A stretch of DNA of 64,000 nt, from assembly GCF_003589595.1 (NCBI RefSeq), contig NW_020654229.1, forward strand, positions 7,253,767 to 7,317,766, read 5' to 3'. How positions within the stretch are numbered: the first letter of the stretch is position 1; the number at the start of each line of letters is the position of its first letter. A model generated the notes under the pieces. That model worked only from the letters and a program-made list of their open reading frames with translations. It had not been told where the DNA came from and searched no databases. Origin of the DNA: Hyposmocoma kahamanoa. Lineage: Eukaryota; Arthropoda; Insecta; Lepidoptera; Cosmopterigidae. Shown one piece after another: positions 21,057 to 31,135 of this stretch. Made by a program: the position numbers and the translations under genes.

Positions 21057-21290
21057 ACGACCCCGGGTGGCCTAATGGTTTACATTGTGGCAGCATGAAG
21101 AGGTCCCGGATTGAATTCCCGGTAGAACGTATTTGAGAAATCAAGTTTTCTATGTTGGTTCGGGTCTGGGTGCTCTGGGAAGTGCCCCAGAATTCCATTG
21201 TTCTGGTACTCATAATACTGGGGATGTCACAGTTCGTCACCAGGCAATTGGTTGTGGTTGTCCGGCATACCTTATTATATACCTTGGGCA
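21057..21290 (+). mobile_element. tRNA-derived SINE, family B
   Basis: Head CCCCGGGTGGCCTAATGGTT (box A TGGCCTAATGGTTTA), box B-like GGATTGAATTCCC, then body GGTTCGGGTCTGGGTGCTCT, GTTCTGGTACTCATAATACT and GGTTGTGGTTGTCCGGCATA. A reverse fragment of this body lies at about 29610-29685. Confidence 0.7.
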
Positions 21291-21379
21291 GTGACTCGTG
21301 ACTCCATTTGTAGTTCGTCTTAGTTTTAAACTTATATTAAAAGTATTTTAATTGAAAAGTCATATTACAATATTATAGA

Positions 21380-21575
21380 CTACGCCACACAAATATGATT
21401 CAAAGTGTATATTCTACAGCATTTATGTTTATTTGAAAAGAACAATCCCTAGAGTTTCTTGCTCATTCTTCTCAGGGAAGTCGGCACAGTGAACGAGCAT
21501 TGACTTAAAAAAATGACGTTTTCAAGTGTAAAATTTTTACCTATGGAATAAATGATTGTTTGATTTTGACTATGC
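21380..21575 (+). mobile_element. LINE 3' UTR fragment
   Basis: TTTCTTGCTCATTCTTCTCAGG...GGAATAAATGATTGTTTGATTT is the common close of a lepidopteran LINE. AATAAA is present and no coding remains. Confidence 0.5.
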
Positions 21576-21711
21576 CTTTGACTTGTAGGTGACAGCTTAA
21601 AGAACCTTAAGTGTCAAATAATAATTTATAGAGCGTGTGAATAGCTGCTTACAGTCACCGTGTGTAACAGCTCTTAAAGAGAATAAGGTTATCGAGTTCT
21701 TAGGTTTTCGC

Positions 21712-21885
21712 GATTGTTACACAGTAAATGAAACTATTTTTTACTATTTTTCCTTTACAGGTCCCATGATCACCGTACAGTCTACCGTAACCATGGGACC
21801 TGTAAAGGGCCCGAAACGTTGGTTTGTTTGAAAAAACAAATATACGCGATGTCAATCCGGAAAAATAGTTTCATTTACTATGAAA
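21712..21885 (+). repeat. GGTCCC repeat with internal hairpin
   Basis: Contains TTTACAGGTCCCATGATCAC and its near inverse GTAACCATGGGACCTGTAAA, separated by about 14 bases. Next come GGGCCCGAAACGT, GGTTTGTTTGAAAAAACAAA and TCCGGAAAAATAGTTTCATT. Other copies are at 36802, 52714 and 52908. Confidence 0.65.
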
Positions 21886-21984
21886 ATAAGGTTCATTATT
21901 AGGCATTTAAAATCAATCTTAAAGTCAATAAATTTTTATATGTATAATTAAGTTTTATTGAATGTCACGATGTTTTAATAATAT

Positions 21985-22135
21985 TCTTTTTTTTTTTGTG
22001 AAATTACTCCACTAGTTTGTTACAAAAAATAAATTAAATATACAGATCGAACACTTAGAAAAAATAATATAATATATAATTGGCATAGAGTCTGACACAG
22101 TTTGCAAGCCGGTCAAACCACTAGGCTGCCACGTC
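21985..22135 (-). mobile_element. SINE fragments (family C tail; another tRNA-like piece)
   Basis: GAAATTACTCCACTAGTTTG is the reversed family C tail. TTGGCATAGAGTCTGACACAG is a head fragment. AACCACTAGGCTGCCACG at 22115 is a reversed tRNA-like start (GTGGCAGCCTAGTGGTT). Confidence 0.5.
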
Positions 22136-22218
22136 TAATAATCCACATTTATTAATTTTATTTTATATTAAATTACAAATGTTATGATTTCTACGTTTTG
22201 TGGAGAAACAAATGTATT

Positions 22219-22420
22219 TTTAACCGACTTCAAAAACGGAGGAGGATCTGAATTCGACTGTATATTTTTTTTGTATGGATAACTTTGTATAACTTTTTTT
22301 TAGAAAGAGGGTACCACGGTAGTGGTCGCATTTAAACTTGAGACAAATATCCCAAGTCGAAGGATAGCAAACTAGGGGATGAACCCAGTGAGGTTGGTTT
22401 TTTAATACTCTGTACTTAGA
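22219..22420 (+). repeat. ACCGACTTC-family repeat, short form
   Basis: TTTAACCGACTTCAAAAACGG to GAGGTTGGTTTTTTAATACT, with AGAAAGAGGGTACC and CAAACTAGGGGATGAA inside. Confidence 0.65.
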
Positions 22421-22540
22421 TTATTATTGTTTTTAGCAGTTAATTTTATAATGTACGTTTAAATGTACTCGTTTTTGGCGCTTTTTTGTCATTACCTCTA
22501 TTGTTTCTGTTTTGATTGATAGCTCTGCGTTGTTTGTTAG

Positions 22541-22855
22541 AGCCGTTACACGGCAAGTTTTAGCAGCGATGCAAACGCGATACAAACGCGATGTAAACGC
22601 AATTCACGTTTTAAATTAATTAACCAATTTCACTTTTAAACTCATTCATAAACTTGTACAATTTTTCGTACATCATAAGCGACTGTATCGATGCAGTCCC
22701 GCGTTAGCTTCGATGCAATCGCGCGTTTGTATCGTTGTTGTCGCGCGTTTGCATCGATGCAATCGCCTATAAATTGCAAGTGTAGCGATGTAATCACGCG
22801 TTTCACGAACGCGTGTTTGCATCGCTGTCGTCCACTAATTAAAACGCGGCTAAAT
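22541..22855. repeat. GCGATGCAAACGCG-iterated TIR element
   Basis: AGCAGCGATGCAAACGCG at the left (with further copies GCGATACAAACGCGATGTAA) is mirrored at the right by CGCGTGTTTGCATCGCTG. Variants such as TCGATGCAATCGCGCGTTTG fill the centre. A fragment with the same words lies at 60955-61055. Non-coding. Confidence 0.6.
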
Positions 22856-23073
22856 GATAAATGGTCAAATGACCGTTTTAGATAGCAAATAAATACAAAT
22901 TTCTCTTTTAAGAACAGTGAAAATTAGTTGACGTGTACGACTTATCGGAACTTACCCTAACGATGCATAGCTGAAATATCATTACACAATTTCAATTTTC
23001 TGAAAACGGATTTATGGTTTTTATGATATCTCAAAAAAATATTTAGTCATTTAACCGCGTTTTAAGCACTCTT

Positions 23074-23240
23074 AGGGTCTTATTCTAGAACTCTACTCAA
23101 TGCTCAAGTCAGGATTTAAGTATGGTTTAAAGCACTCGAAATCATATTCAAGTCCCTGCCATTACGGTCGTATTTCCAGTGCTTGTGTTTCCAGTGCAAT
23201 CCTGACTTGAGCATTGAGTAGAGTTCTAGAATACGACCCT
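23074..23240. mobile_element. 167-bp MITE with about 43-bp near-perfect TIRs
   Basis: Left arm 23074-23115 (AGGGTCTTATTCTAGAAC..., then TCAAGTCAGGATT) is the inverse of right arm 23198-23240, with one clear substitution near the outer end. The short loop is non-coding. The target duplication is not evident. Confidence 0.75.
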
Positions 23241-23599
23241 CAGTAATACAGTCTTGCAGGGTTCTTAATATTTTACAAATAACAGTATATGTAAACATGT
23301 ATTTTCTTGTGTGGAACTGCCTATTGCGACTGGTTGTTATATTCATCATAATTAAGTCGTTAAAAGAGTAATTAGTCTTGTTTCACACGTGCTTATTTAG
23401 CAACCTTTTTATATTGCGTATCCATGCCCATTCTTCATTTTCGCACAAACAAACTCGGTAAACAGGAAAACGCGTTGTCAGAAATTGTATTTCTTCGCTG
23501 TTTTTATTGACGTCTGTTCTTGGTATTTATAAATACTAAAGAGTTTTTTATAATCCAACATGTTGCCGTGGCTGCGAAGGCTTTGAAATGTGTGAGGTA

Positions 23600-24055
23600 G
23601 ATGTGGAGAAATTCGTAACATTTGCCTTTAAGAAACAAAATACACTTTCGTACTGTAAAATTTATTCCCAACTGTCTCCTTGGCCCCTATCTATTGACTA
23701 AAAAGATAGGGTTTTCCGGGAAGACTACGGGCTCCCCGGCTAATACCAGGGTACGGCGGGCGTCCGGGCGAAACCCTCCACCAGTGATACGCCTTCACTT
23801 GAGCTTGTGTTTGTTAGCTGCAGGGAAAAACACGTTCGTCTGCCCCGATAGCATGTGGCCGGGGCATTTGTTCCGCGCACAGCTAGCGCGGGACACGTGA
23901 GTTACCCGTTCGTAAGTCGGTAGCCACGGACATGGTCGCAGGACACTGATACCTGGCATTTCCAGCACTAGCCCGGAGAGCTAGTAGAGGGTGAGCTGGA
24001 CATCCTCCGGTCCCTCTTCGACGCCGTTCATTCGGCTTCGAGAAGTTAGCGTGCC
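23600..24055 (+). repeat. GC-rich LINE 5'-region-like repeat
   Basis: CCACCAGTGATACGCCTTCAC, CCCGGAGAGCTAGTA and ACATCCTCCGGTCCCTC match 6550-6840. Overlapping short frames exist but none resembles a known domain. It is directly followed by the 3' end of a LINE, so the pair may be one internally deleted element. Confidence 0.5.
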
Positions 24056-24487
24056 TACAGCTCTGCCACTGCTGAAAAGCAAAGAGACTTATTAACAACA
24101 ATTCTCTTGTGGATTCGAAGCTACAAAATCTCGACCATCGGAGACAAGTTTTCGGGGAGTGTGCGCAGGAACTTTTCAATTTAGTTCCACCCTCACCGTT
24201 CCTCCTTCGGTCGACTAGAAGGTCCGGAGCACTCCATTCTTATGTCGTTGATATTCCACCTATTCGCACTAAGCGCTTTTCTTCTAATGCGTACGGCAAA
24301 GGAATGGAATGCTCTACTCTAATCTGTATTTCCCGAAAAGTACAATTTGGGGCTATTCAAGGCTCTAGCCTTTCACTCTAGTGAATAGGCATTTTTTTAG
24401 GCAAACTCGTCCTATCGTCGGTCACATCGTCGCTTAACATCAGGTGAGATTGTGGCCAAGCGTGTGTCTATTATATATTAAAAAAAA
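24056..24487 (+). mobile_element. Jockey-like LINE 3' end
   Basis: The frame at 24109-24260 contains KLQNLDHRRQVFGECAQELF and NLVPPSPFLLRS, nearly the same as the copy at 27628-28305 but missing a stretch between HRR and FGEC. It ends in AACATCAGGTGAGATTGTGG and an A-rich tail. Confidence 0.65.
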
Positions 24488-24639
24488 CATACCTACTACT
24501 TTACAATGGTAAAGTCATTGTAAATTACACATATTTTTCTATAAATCTAGCCATATGACACTTCTGTACGCCGTGGTTATAGTTTTTATACTTTGGTGGG
24601 CCATAATCTTTGTTTTACTTCTCGTCGTCTTAGAGCATT

Positions 24640-24925
24640 GGTACCCAAGCTTTTTGGTGCACCGCCTATTTAGGCAAGATAAAAAAAGTTTCAAAAAATT
24701 ATTAAAAAAACACGTATTTTTTGTATAAACTTGACACAAAAAATCAGAAGGGAAAAAAAAATGTAGTGTAGTTATATAGATAATTCAGGTTTTTGTTTTT
24801 CAAAAGCGGTAGCACCCCCTGGACATCATCAGCGCCTCTCAATTGCTTTCGAGGCCCCAGCCGCCCTAGGACTCTTCAGCGCCCACTGGGCAGAGACCAC
24901 TTTGGAAAAGTATGTCTTAGAGTGA
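24640..24925. repeat. Dispersed repeat, copy of 5040-5335
   Basis: GGCAAGATAAAAAAAGTTTC, ATGTAGTGTAGTT, GTAGCACCCCCT, CTCAATTGCTTTC, CTCTTCAGCGCCC and GAGACCACTTTGG occur in the same order as in the first copy. Confidence 0.6.
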
Positions 24926-25164
24926 TTACTATGTAATTTTTCAGAAGGCATTTTAATTAGTTAAATTACACTTCTTTTAGATACTATATCACTTTAATAA
25001 TATATTTTAGCAAGAGGTTTATACTTTTTTCTTCAAGAAAAATCAGTAAAAACGCGTATCGAGGTTTTCACTCTAAGGCGACGTTATGGAATAAATCTTT
25101 TTTTGACTTTTGACGAGGTGCAGGACTTGTTTGTTCCGCTACTTGGTATCACGGAAGAAAAAAA
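24926..25164. other. No gene; LINE-tail-like words
   Basis: CTAAGGCGACGTTATGGAATAAA near 25074 resembles a LINE 3' UTR. The rest is unassigned. Confidence 0.3.
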
Positions 25165-25301
25165 AACAATGGAAGTGCAATTAAACCTCGTATACTATCG
25201 GAACCGCTGTCACAAAAACGCACACAAAAAAATGATAAACACTATGAAGATCTTGATAATTATTGGTCATAGTTTCTAATTTAAAAACATGTAACAACTT
25301 C

Positions 25302-25472
25302 TGCCCCCGTAGCATGGCTACGCATGAGTCGCGACGCGTGCGATAAAATTGAAATAACCGCGCGCTATTGGCTGTCTCAATCAGATCTAATTTAGTTAGC
25401 CAATAGCGCGCGCTTATTTCAATTTTATCGCGCGCGTCGCGACTATCATGCGTAGCCATGGTACGGAGGCAG
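25302..25472. mobile_element. Foldback MITE with about 70-bp arms
   Basis: Left arm from CTGCCCCCGTAGCATGGCTA through GCGATAAAATTGAAATAA to CGCGCTATTGGCT is mirrored by AGCCAATAGCGCG...TTATTTCAATTTTATCGCGC...CCATGGTACGGAGGCAG. The loop is about 25 bases. The arms are nearly identical, so the single strand would form one long hairpin. Confidence 0.75.
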
Positions 25473-25629
25473 GACTGTTAATTTAATTTAAACTTTAGCC
25501 AGTCGCTATATCGTTGAACGTTCAATACTTTTAATGCAAGTTACGACGTTATGATTTTATATCGAACTTTTATTCAACATCTTTTTATGAACGAAAAGAT
25601 ATACAGAAAATTTATTAAAATGAGACTTA

Positions 25630-25710
25630 ACGATGATATGAAATACTACTACGGGTAATAGTTTTGGTGCAGCTATCATTTTTGCACTCTAAAGCAGCAC
25701 AATAAGGCAT
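25630..25710 (-). pseudogene. THAP-domain first-exon remnant in element X
   Basis: The minus-strand ATG at 25708-25710 opens a 27-codon frame. It begins MPYCAALECKND and ends SISYHR before TAA. THAP domains start with M-P-x-C-x4-C-[KN]-N and reach a S/T-F-H-R/K motif about 20 residues later; the first Cys pair (CAALEC), the KN and the YHR all fit. Comparing with the copy near 47996, where the bases after CATCG differ by single deletions (TTAAGTCT against GAGTCTT), the ancestral joint was probably CATCG followed by GTAAGTCT, a consensus donor. So this would be exon 1, and the rest of the zinc finger (second Cys and His) would lie on a lost exon. The element is non-autonomous. THAP amino termini occur in P-element transposases and in host proteins; the repeat context favours the former. 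Confidence 0.5.
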
Positions 25711-25830
25711 TTTTCTACGATTTTAGAGAATTTGCGCCAAACATTCTTTGGCGCAACTGTACCATACAAAGCGAAACTGAGCTCAAGTAGGTCTTTCGAC
25801 ACCTATAGTTGGCACGTGTCTAACGCTAAC

Positions 25831-26149
25831 TAACCACTTCTATTGTATTTATTGTTCTGTGCTTGGTAACATATAACAAAACGAATGATTCGAAAACGAA
25901 CTGTAGCACTAACGTCATCATCTAGTACCCAAACAAAGTAATGTATCCAATAATAGCACTTAACAGGACTTGGACAATAAAAATGCGTGCGACAATGATT
26001 GAAGCAATTGTTGGCATAGGGTTGGCTGATCACAATTCGGGTGTCGCATTCCCCTTTATTGTATCATCCAGTATTTCTGGCTCTGCCAGTCATAGGTTTG
26101 TTTTAACATGAGAGTAAGCAGAGAATATCGTGATGAATAGAGAAATTCT
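25831..26149. other. No gene seen
   Basis: No repeat boundary or sustained frame. Confidence 0.3.
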
Positions 26150-26270
26150 CTTTCTGCAGGCATGTTCCCCCGAAGCCATAACTTTAGCGTTTTCAAGGCG
26201 AGAGTGAATAGGCATTATTTAAGTGTACATGCTACGAGTACATTGTCGCTTTCCATCAGAGCCCCGATTC
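26150..26270 (+). mobile_element. LINE 3'-end fragment
   Basis: GGCGAGAGTGAATAGGCATTAT...TGTACATGCTACGAGTAC...CTTTCCATCAGAG matches the 3' UTR of the jockey-like family at 28790-28865. Confidence 0.5.
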
Positions 26271-26495
26271 AGAACTTTTCGATATTTTAACCGAATCGTT
26301 CGATTGGATATTGTTCTAGAATCGAAGAGTGCTTTCCGAGCTATACAGAACATTCGAGTTAATCGTTTACGGAGTTAGTTGGTGAAATAGATTATAAGAA
26401 AAATGAAAACTTTTTTATATACATTTTTAAGACTTTAAAGGTATAAAACGTAGGAATGCATTAGTCTTGCATTAAAATAAATTCATAAAATTGTA
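26271..26495. other. No feature seen
   Basis: AT-rich spacer. Confidence 0.3.
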
Positions 26496-26815
26496 CATCA
26501 TTTCGAGCCTCTTTGCACACGGGGCGTTTGTTATACGCGCCGCAAACGAGATGTAGTGAATTGATTCAAACGTGCGCAATCCAACAACCCCCTCAGGGAA
26601 CACCCCCACCGTGTACGTAGGACCCGTCGGCCAAGAGAAGAACGACCCTAACGACCCTATCGCTCTCGCCACTTTGAAGGCCAACGATATCACTAAATAA
26701 TCCAACCGCCCTCGCCGGCGAGGTCGTAGAGCCCCCCACTTCACCTTCTGGCGGAAGTCCCCAATAGCGCCCTGAACCGTCCGTGCCCATTTGAGCGCCT
26801 TCACGCCCGCTAATT
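26496..26815. other. GC-rich unassigned block
   Basis: A sharply GC-richer segment with overlapping open frames on the minus strand (one of 110 codons to 26804, including WGALRPRRRGRLDYL). The reading-frame content is unrecognised. It could be a LINE 3' region or a CpG-rich relic. No function assigned. Confidence 0.3.
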
Positions 26816-27486
26816 TTATGTTTTATTTTGTAGTTAACTTTTTTTTACTATACGGGTTATTAGCCTTCATCTCGCCCATTCCATCCGGTAGCGCAGTCAA
26901 GGCCATCAGCGCCCAACTGCAAAATTTAAGTGTAAAAGAAAAAGCGTGCAAACAAGCAAGAAGCTTATATAGAATTTCATGTAGTTGCTTCATTTCAAAT
27001 ATTAACTGGAGTTAACAAACTAAAATTAAAACTATCTTTTATCATAATGCGTGATACATACGCGCGTATACACGCTCTTATATCCCATGTGCTACTAAAA
27101 AAGAAAGAAAATGGTAAACACAATAATCTCCAACAGTTACGCGCAGTTGTAAACGGCAATAAAAATGCTCAACGTATCGCTTTGTATATCTACGCACAAC
27201 CCTGATTAACAATTGACTTTTGGTCAGCCAATCACGTGACGTCGTCGACGCATCGTTGTCGTGTTCCGATCGTTGACACACCCACTGTTGTTGACGTTAT
27301 TTTAAATTGACGATAAACGTTTACTGTCGTTTAATCTAAAGAAATAATTGGTGAGTTGTCCCGTCACAAGGTATAATAAAGAAAAGTCCTTCGCCACGTT
27401 TAACTTTGATGATATAGCTAATTACTCTATTGATTATCTAAACGCAACCACGACATTGTATAAACATTTCTTGTCGCAATAGAGCT
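26816..27486. other. No gene seen
   Basis: Short frames only. No repeat assigned. Confidence 0.35.
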
Positions 27487-27670
27487 CTTCGTGAAATAGT
27501 GCATCCAGGTACTGACCACTTTACCTATTTCTGCCGCCAAGTAGGAGTGTGAGCGTTATTGCTTTCCGGTTTTGAATGGTGCTGGTGAAATTACAGGCAC
27601 ATAGGACTTGTCAACTTATGGGTCGACGTGACGGGTGCAGAGCAGTGCACCACAGATCTTTGTAACTGTT
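27487..27670 (+). repeat. Repeat Z, partial
   Basis: TTTCTGCCGCCAAGTAG, TTCCGGTTTTGAATGG, GGTGAAATTACAGGCACATA, GGACTTGTCAACTTATG: the signature order of repeat Z, which occurs about ten times in the window. It abuts the LINE to its right. Confidence 0.6.
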
Positions 27671-27689
27671 CATCCTGTCACTATATATC

Positions 27690-28305
27690 ATACATAATTG
27701 TAACTGCTGCCAGAAAACTAGGCATACTTTTCAAGGTCAGGCGGTACTTCACACCTGAACAGCTTTTAAATCTATATAAAGCACAAGTTCGATCCTGCCA
27801 CCTTTGGGACGGCTCTGCCCAATACCAGTTAGCTGCCTTGGACTCGGTGGAGCGTAAAGCAAAGAGACTTATTAACAATAATCCTCTTGTGGAGTCGAAG
27901 CTCCAAAATCTCGATCATCGCAGAAAAGTAGCCTGCTTGTCGGTTTTCTATCGGATACATTTCGGGGAGTGTGCGCAGGAACTTTTCAATTTGGTTCCGC
28001 CCTCACCGTTCCTCCTTCGGTCGACTAGAAGGTCCGGAGCACTCCATTCTTATGTCGTTGATATTCCACCTATTCGCACTAAGCGCTTTGCTTCCTCCTT
28101 TCTGATGCGTACGGCAAAGGAATGGAATGCTCTACCGGCCTCTGTCTGAAATCTGTATTTCCCGAAAAGTACAATTTGGGGCTATTCAAGGCTAGAGTGA
28201 ATAGGCATTTTTTAGGCAAACGCGTCCCATCGTCGGTCACATCGTCGCTTAACATCAGGTGAGATTGTGGCCAAGCGTGTGTCTATTATATATATATAAA
28301 AAAAA
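27690..28305 (+). mobile_element. Jockey-like LINE, 5'-truncated ORF2 carboxyl region
   Basis: The best preserved member of the commonest LINE family here. The frame ending at 28149 reads ARKLGILFKVRRYFTPEQLL, LYKAQVRS, DSVERKAKRLINNN, LQNLDHRRKVACLSVFYRIH, FNLVPPSPFLLRS and RTAKEWNALPASV. This is the region after the reverse transcriptase catalytic core in jockey/CR1-type ORF2. The YxDD core is not present. Relative to related LINEs a few codons seem missing between KAQVRSC and HLWDG, and the frame shifts or stops after NALPASV. The 3' UTR ends AACATCAGGTGAGATTGTGG, then a TA-rich and A-rich tail. An inactive, 5'-truncated copy. Confidence 0.75.
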
Positions 28306-28319
28306 AACTTTTTTATAAA

Positions 28320-28558
28320 AAAAAACTGACCTCAAAGTGTAATTACATCTATTTGCCAAGTTTTATTGGAATCGGTTACCGGAAAGTGCGCGAAACCGGA
28401 TTCATCCCCTAGTTTGCGACCATTAGAGGTGCAATATTTTCTTCAAATTTAAATGGGATCAATACTGAGGTACCCTCTTTCCAACAAAAAAGAACCATCA
28501 AAATCGGTTCACAAGTTATCGCGTAACATACATACAAGAAAAACACAGTCGGTTAAAA
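28320..28558 (-). repeat. ACCGACTTC-family repeat, short form
   Basis: ACTGACCTCAAAGTG, ATCTATTTGCCAAGTTTTAT, GTTACCGGAAAGTGCGCG, GAGGTACCCTCTTTCCAAC and CACAGTCGGTTAAAAA, in reverse orientation. Confidence 0.65.
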
Positions 28559-28639
28559 ATATTAAGAATTTTACACATTTATCATTTACATTATTTATTC
28601 GAAAATATGGTTCAAATTGTACGATTTGATTTTGCCTTC

Positions 28640-28885
28640 GCCTTTCCATCATCGGGAGACTAGGCATAAGCTAGGATTGCACTCCATGTTGTGGATATTC
28701 CAAGGACGCACGAAGCGTTACGCTTCCACATTTATGTGGTGAACGGCTCTGGCGTGACTTATTCCCTGAACGGTACAACTTGGGCCTTTTCAATTCGTGA
28801 GTGAATAGGCATTATTAAGCTGTGCATGCTACCTCGTCGACCTCATCGTCACTATCCCCATCAGGTGGGATGGAGGTCAAATATA
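28640..28885 (+). mobile_element. Jockey-like LINE 3' end
   Basis: TGTTGTGGATATTCCAAGGA, CGTTACGCTTCCACATTTAT, GAACGGTACAACTTGGGCC, AGTGAATAGGCATTATT and CCATCAGGTGGGATGGAGGT. It is a homologue of the minus-strand copy at 63260-63728 with a decayed frame. Confidence 0.65.
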
Positions 28886-29605
28886 TTTTATAACAAACTC
28901 GTATCTTAAAGCACAAAGTTACTGAAACGCAAAAAATGGATTGTATATACAAATGTTGCAGACTGATTTTACATCACATCTATTCTTACATAATGCTTCC
29001 AAATTAACCCCCTTTATATGAAATTTATAATAAATAGAAAGTTTTACCATCTCCTGAATAATTACTCTATAAGATACGAGTTTGAGAAAATATAACCATT
29101 TTAGTCAACCAACGCACTCTGACGCCTCCACCATTTATAGAACGTAGCTAAGATTGCATTGCGTAGAGGTACTTTTATAAGAAAACTCAATAAATATAAT
29201 TGTATCGTGTATTCAATTTGGTATCTAGTTTCGAATCTGTTTGACATAAACACACTATTATTCTTACAATTCTAAATACAAAACCTAAGCTGCGTGCTAC
29301 AGTACGCATAAGCTGTATTCTTATACCTTTTGTATAAGTGTTTGTGTCACGGTTAGTTTAAACCTCCGAACGAAATTTTGAATATCAATGGATGCTTTTC
29401 GCATTTACATTGATTTTTATATGCTTTGTGAAGAAGTCACGAATACAATTTCAAATACGTCTCTATTTCACAGGTGAGTTAATTACATTTGAAAGCCATG
29501 TTCGAGGCGAGAGTCTAAAATAGACTTCAAAATATTAATTATAATATGTCCCAGAAAACCGCTCCGCTTGCCTGGTCTCGGGACTAGAACTAGGGAATTA
29601 GGGAA
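28886..29605. other. No gene; old dispersed matches
   Basis: CGTATCTTAAAGCACAAAG and ATCCATTTTTT-type words recur inverted near 45520-45590. GCCTCCACCATTTATAGAA near 29125 recurs near 59665. GAACTAGGGAATTAGGGAAC near 29588 is a small tandem patch. Confidence 0.35.
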
Positions 29606-29609
29606 CTAG

Positions 29610-29690
29610 GGAATTACCTGTACTATGGGTACAGGGCAACGGGATTCACTCTGGGACACTTCCCAGAACACCCAGACCCAATGTACAAAA
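29610..29690 (-). mobile_element. SINE family B fragment
   Basis: The reverse strand reads GGGTCTGGGTGTTCTGGGAA, then GTACCCATAGTACAGG, the body of family B without its head. Confidence 0.5.
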
Positions 29691-29965
29691 GTTTTAGTAG
29701 CACTAGAGGTCCCTGTGAAAGAGTTCGTCCATGGAAGTACTGCCACCTTACGTATTTCTGTCGCCAAGCAGTAATGTGAACATTACTGCGTTTGAAGGGT
29801 ACAGGAGCTGGTGAAATTACAGGCACATGGGACTTGTCAACTTATGTCTCAGGGTGGTAGGCGCAGTGACAGTGCCCCTCAGATTTTTGCGATTTAAAAT
29901 GGCACTGCAACTGTTATGAACAGGCGTGTAGCTCCCAGTGGCGAGGCGTCTATATACGAGTAGCT
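29691..29965 (+). repeat. Repeat Z copy
   Basis: GTAGCACTAGAGGTCCCTGT, AAAGAGTTCGTCCATGG, TATTTCTGTCGCCAAGCAGT, GGTGAAATTACAGGCACATG, GGACTTGTCAACTTATGTCT, ATTTTTGCGATTTAAA and ACAGGCGTGTAGCTC. No coding frame. Complete copies end near an ATAATAATA run, so it resembles a retroposed 3' region or SINE without a tRNA head. Confidence 0.65.
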
Positions 29966-30059
29966 CGATTCCCACCGACTTGCCTAAAATTTTCCGCGTA
30001 CCTATTACCAGTGGCAACGTACCGCACTACTTAAAAAACATTTATTCAAAATATTTACT

Positions 30060-31135
30060 ATTAGTGCGGTAATACACGTCTGATTTCGTGTCTGATGGAT
30101 CCGACTATCGGATCGGATTCACTCAATACACGTCCGATAGGCGTCCGATTCTTACGTCATACTTTTTCTGAACTAACTGCAGTGTTGCCAATTTATGGGG
30201 AATTCCCCAAATACAGGGAATTGCAACTCAACAACTCGTTTGGGGATTTTGTTTGTATTACGCTATGCGGGGAAAATGCCCTCGCATTCTAGAATTTTAT
30301 CATATTTTGGTAAATGATGATCACTGATAAAAACACTATGTATTTGTTTGTTTATGAACGATTTTGATATTTTTTTCAACATCGCACATGCGCTGCTTAT
30401 ATAGCAACGTTTATATAGAATTATTAGCAAACCGCTTATATGTATAAAATTATCCAGTAGAATTAGAATCACTTTGTCTTGAATTGTAAAATTACTACTA
30501 TTATCAGTCACAGACAAGAGCCTGGCTCTTAAATAGGATGATGACGATCAGTCGGTGCGTGTTGAGCGCGCGACTCTTCCTCGTTTTGACCGGTCCCCGG
30601 CGTGAAAAAATAATACAGCTGTTGCCGAACAAAACCGAGCAGTAGGTATTTTAAAGGACTATCCACACACATCAGGACCGTACCCGGGACGTGGACTTAA
30701 ACTTAATTCAACTTGTTGAGTTTATTTCTAATTATAGCATAACGTATAAATATGTAATAGTTATTTGATATATTTTTAAGCGTAACAATAATAATATAAT
30801 AAATACTGAGAATGAAAAAATATTACTACATGTGGGAAATATGACATTTGGTCCCCCCAAATTTATAACCTTGATTTTTGGGGATTTTGAATAATCTGCA
30901 TTGGCAACGCTGCAATTCGGCGGGAAGAATTGGACGTGTATTTCGTCTCTCGCAAAAGTAGGTATATAGAGAGCGCGCCTTCAGACATTCGGATCGGTAA
31001 TAAAATCAGGCGCTATTTCCACCTCGGACGCCACGTCACGTTGAGTGTTCATACAATTATATGGTACGAGCGCCTTCCGGTAGTCGGATCAGACTATCGG
31101 ATGGAAAAAACGGACGTGGATCGTCGCACTTAAAC
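30060..31135. mobile_element. Nested TIR elements (outer TAGTGCG, inner GCAGTGTTGCCAAT)
   Basis: Outer arms: TTAGTGCGGTAATACACGTC...GATCCGACTATCGG at 30060-30115, against the reverse of ATCAGACTATCGGATGGAAA...CGGACGTGGATCGTCGCAC at 31085-31133. Inner arms: CTGCAGTGTTGCCAAT at 30178 and ATTGGCAACGCTGCA at 30900-30914, both followed inward by GGGGA/TCCCC-rich stretches. The inner ends resemble hAT-type CAGNGTTGCCA termini. No transposase frame remains. Confidence 0.5.

Larger units (their letters stand above)
25165..25830 (-). mobile_element. Element X, THAP-bearing copy with foldback insertion
   Basis: Matches in reverse 47836-48406 and the piece at 50706-50755. Shared landmarks (minus strand) are GAAAGACCTACTTGAGCTCAG, CTTTGTATGGTA, CAAAACTATTACCCGTA, GCACTTCCATTG. 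The minus strand carries the THAP-like exon listed separately, and 25302-25472 is a foldback element absent from the other copies. Confidence 0.6.

Noticed and set aside
26472..26804. 110-codon minus-strand frame in a GC-rich block
   Set aside because: A second frame is also open over the same DNA and neither resembles a known protein. No splice or start context stands out.
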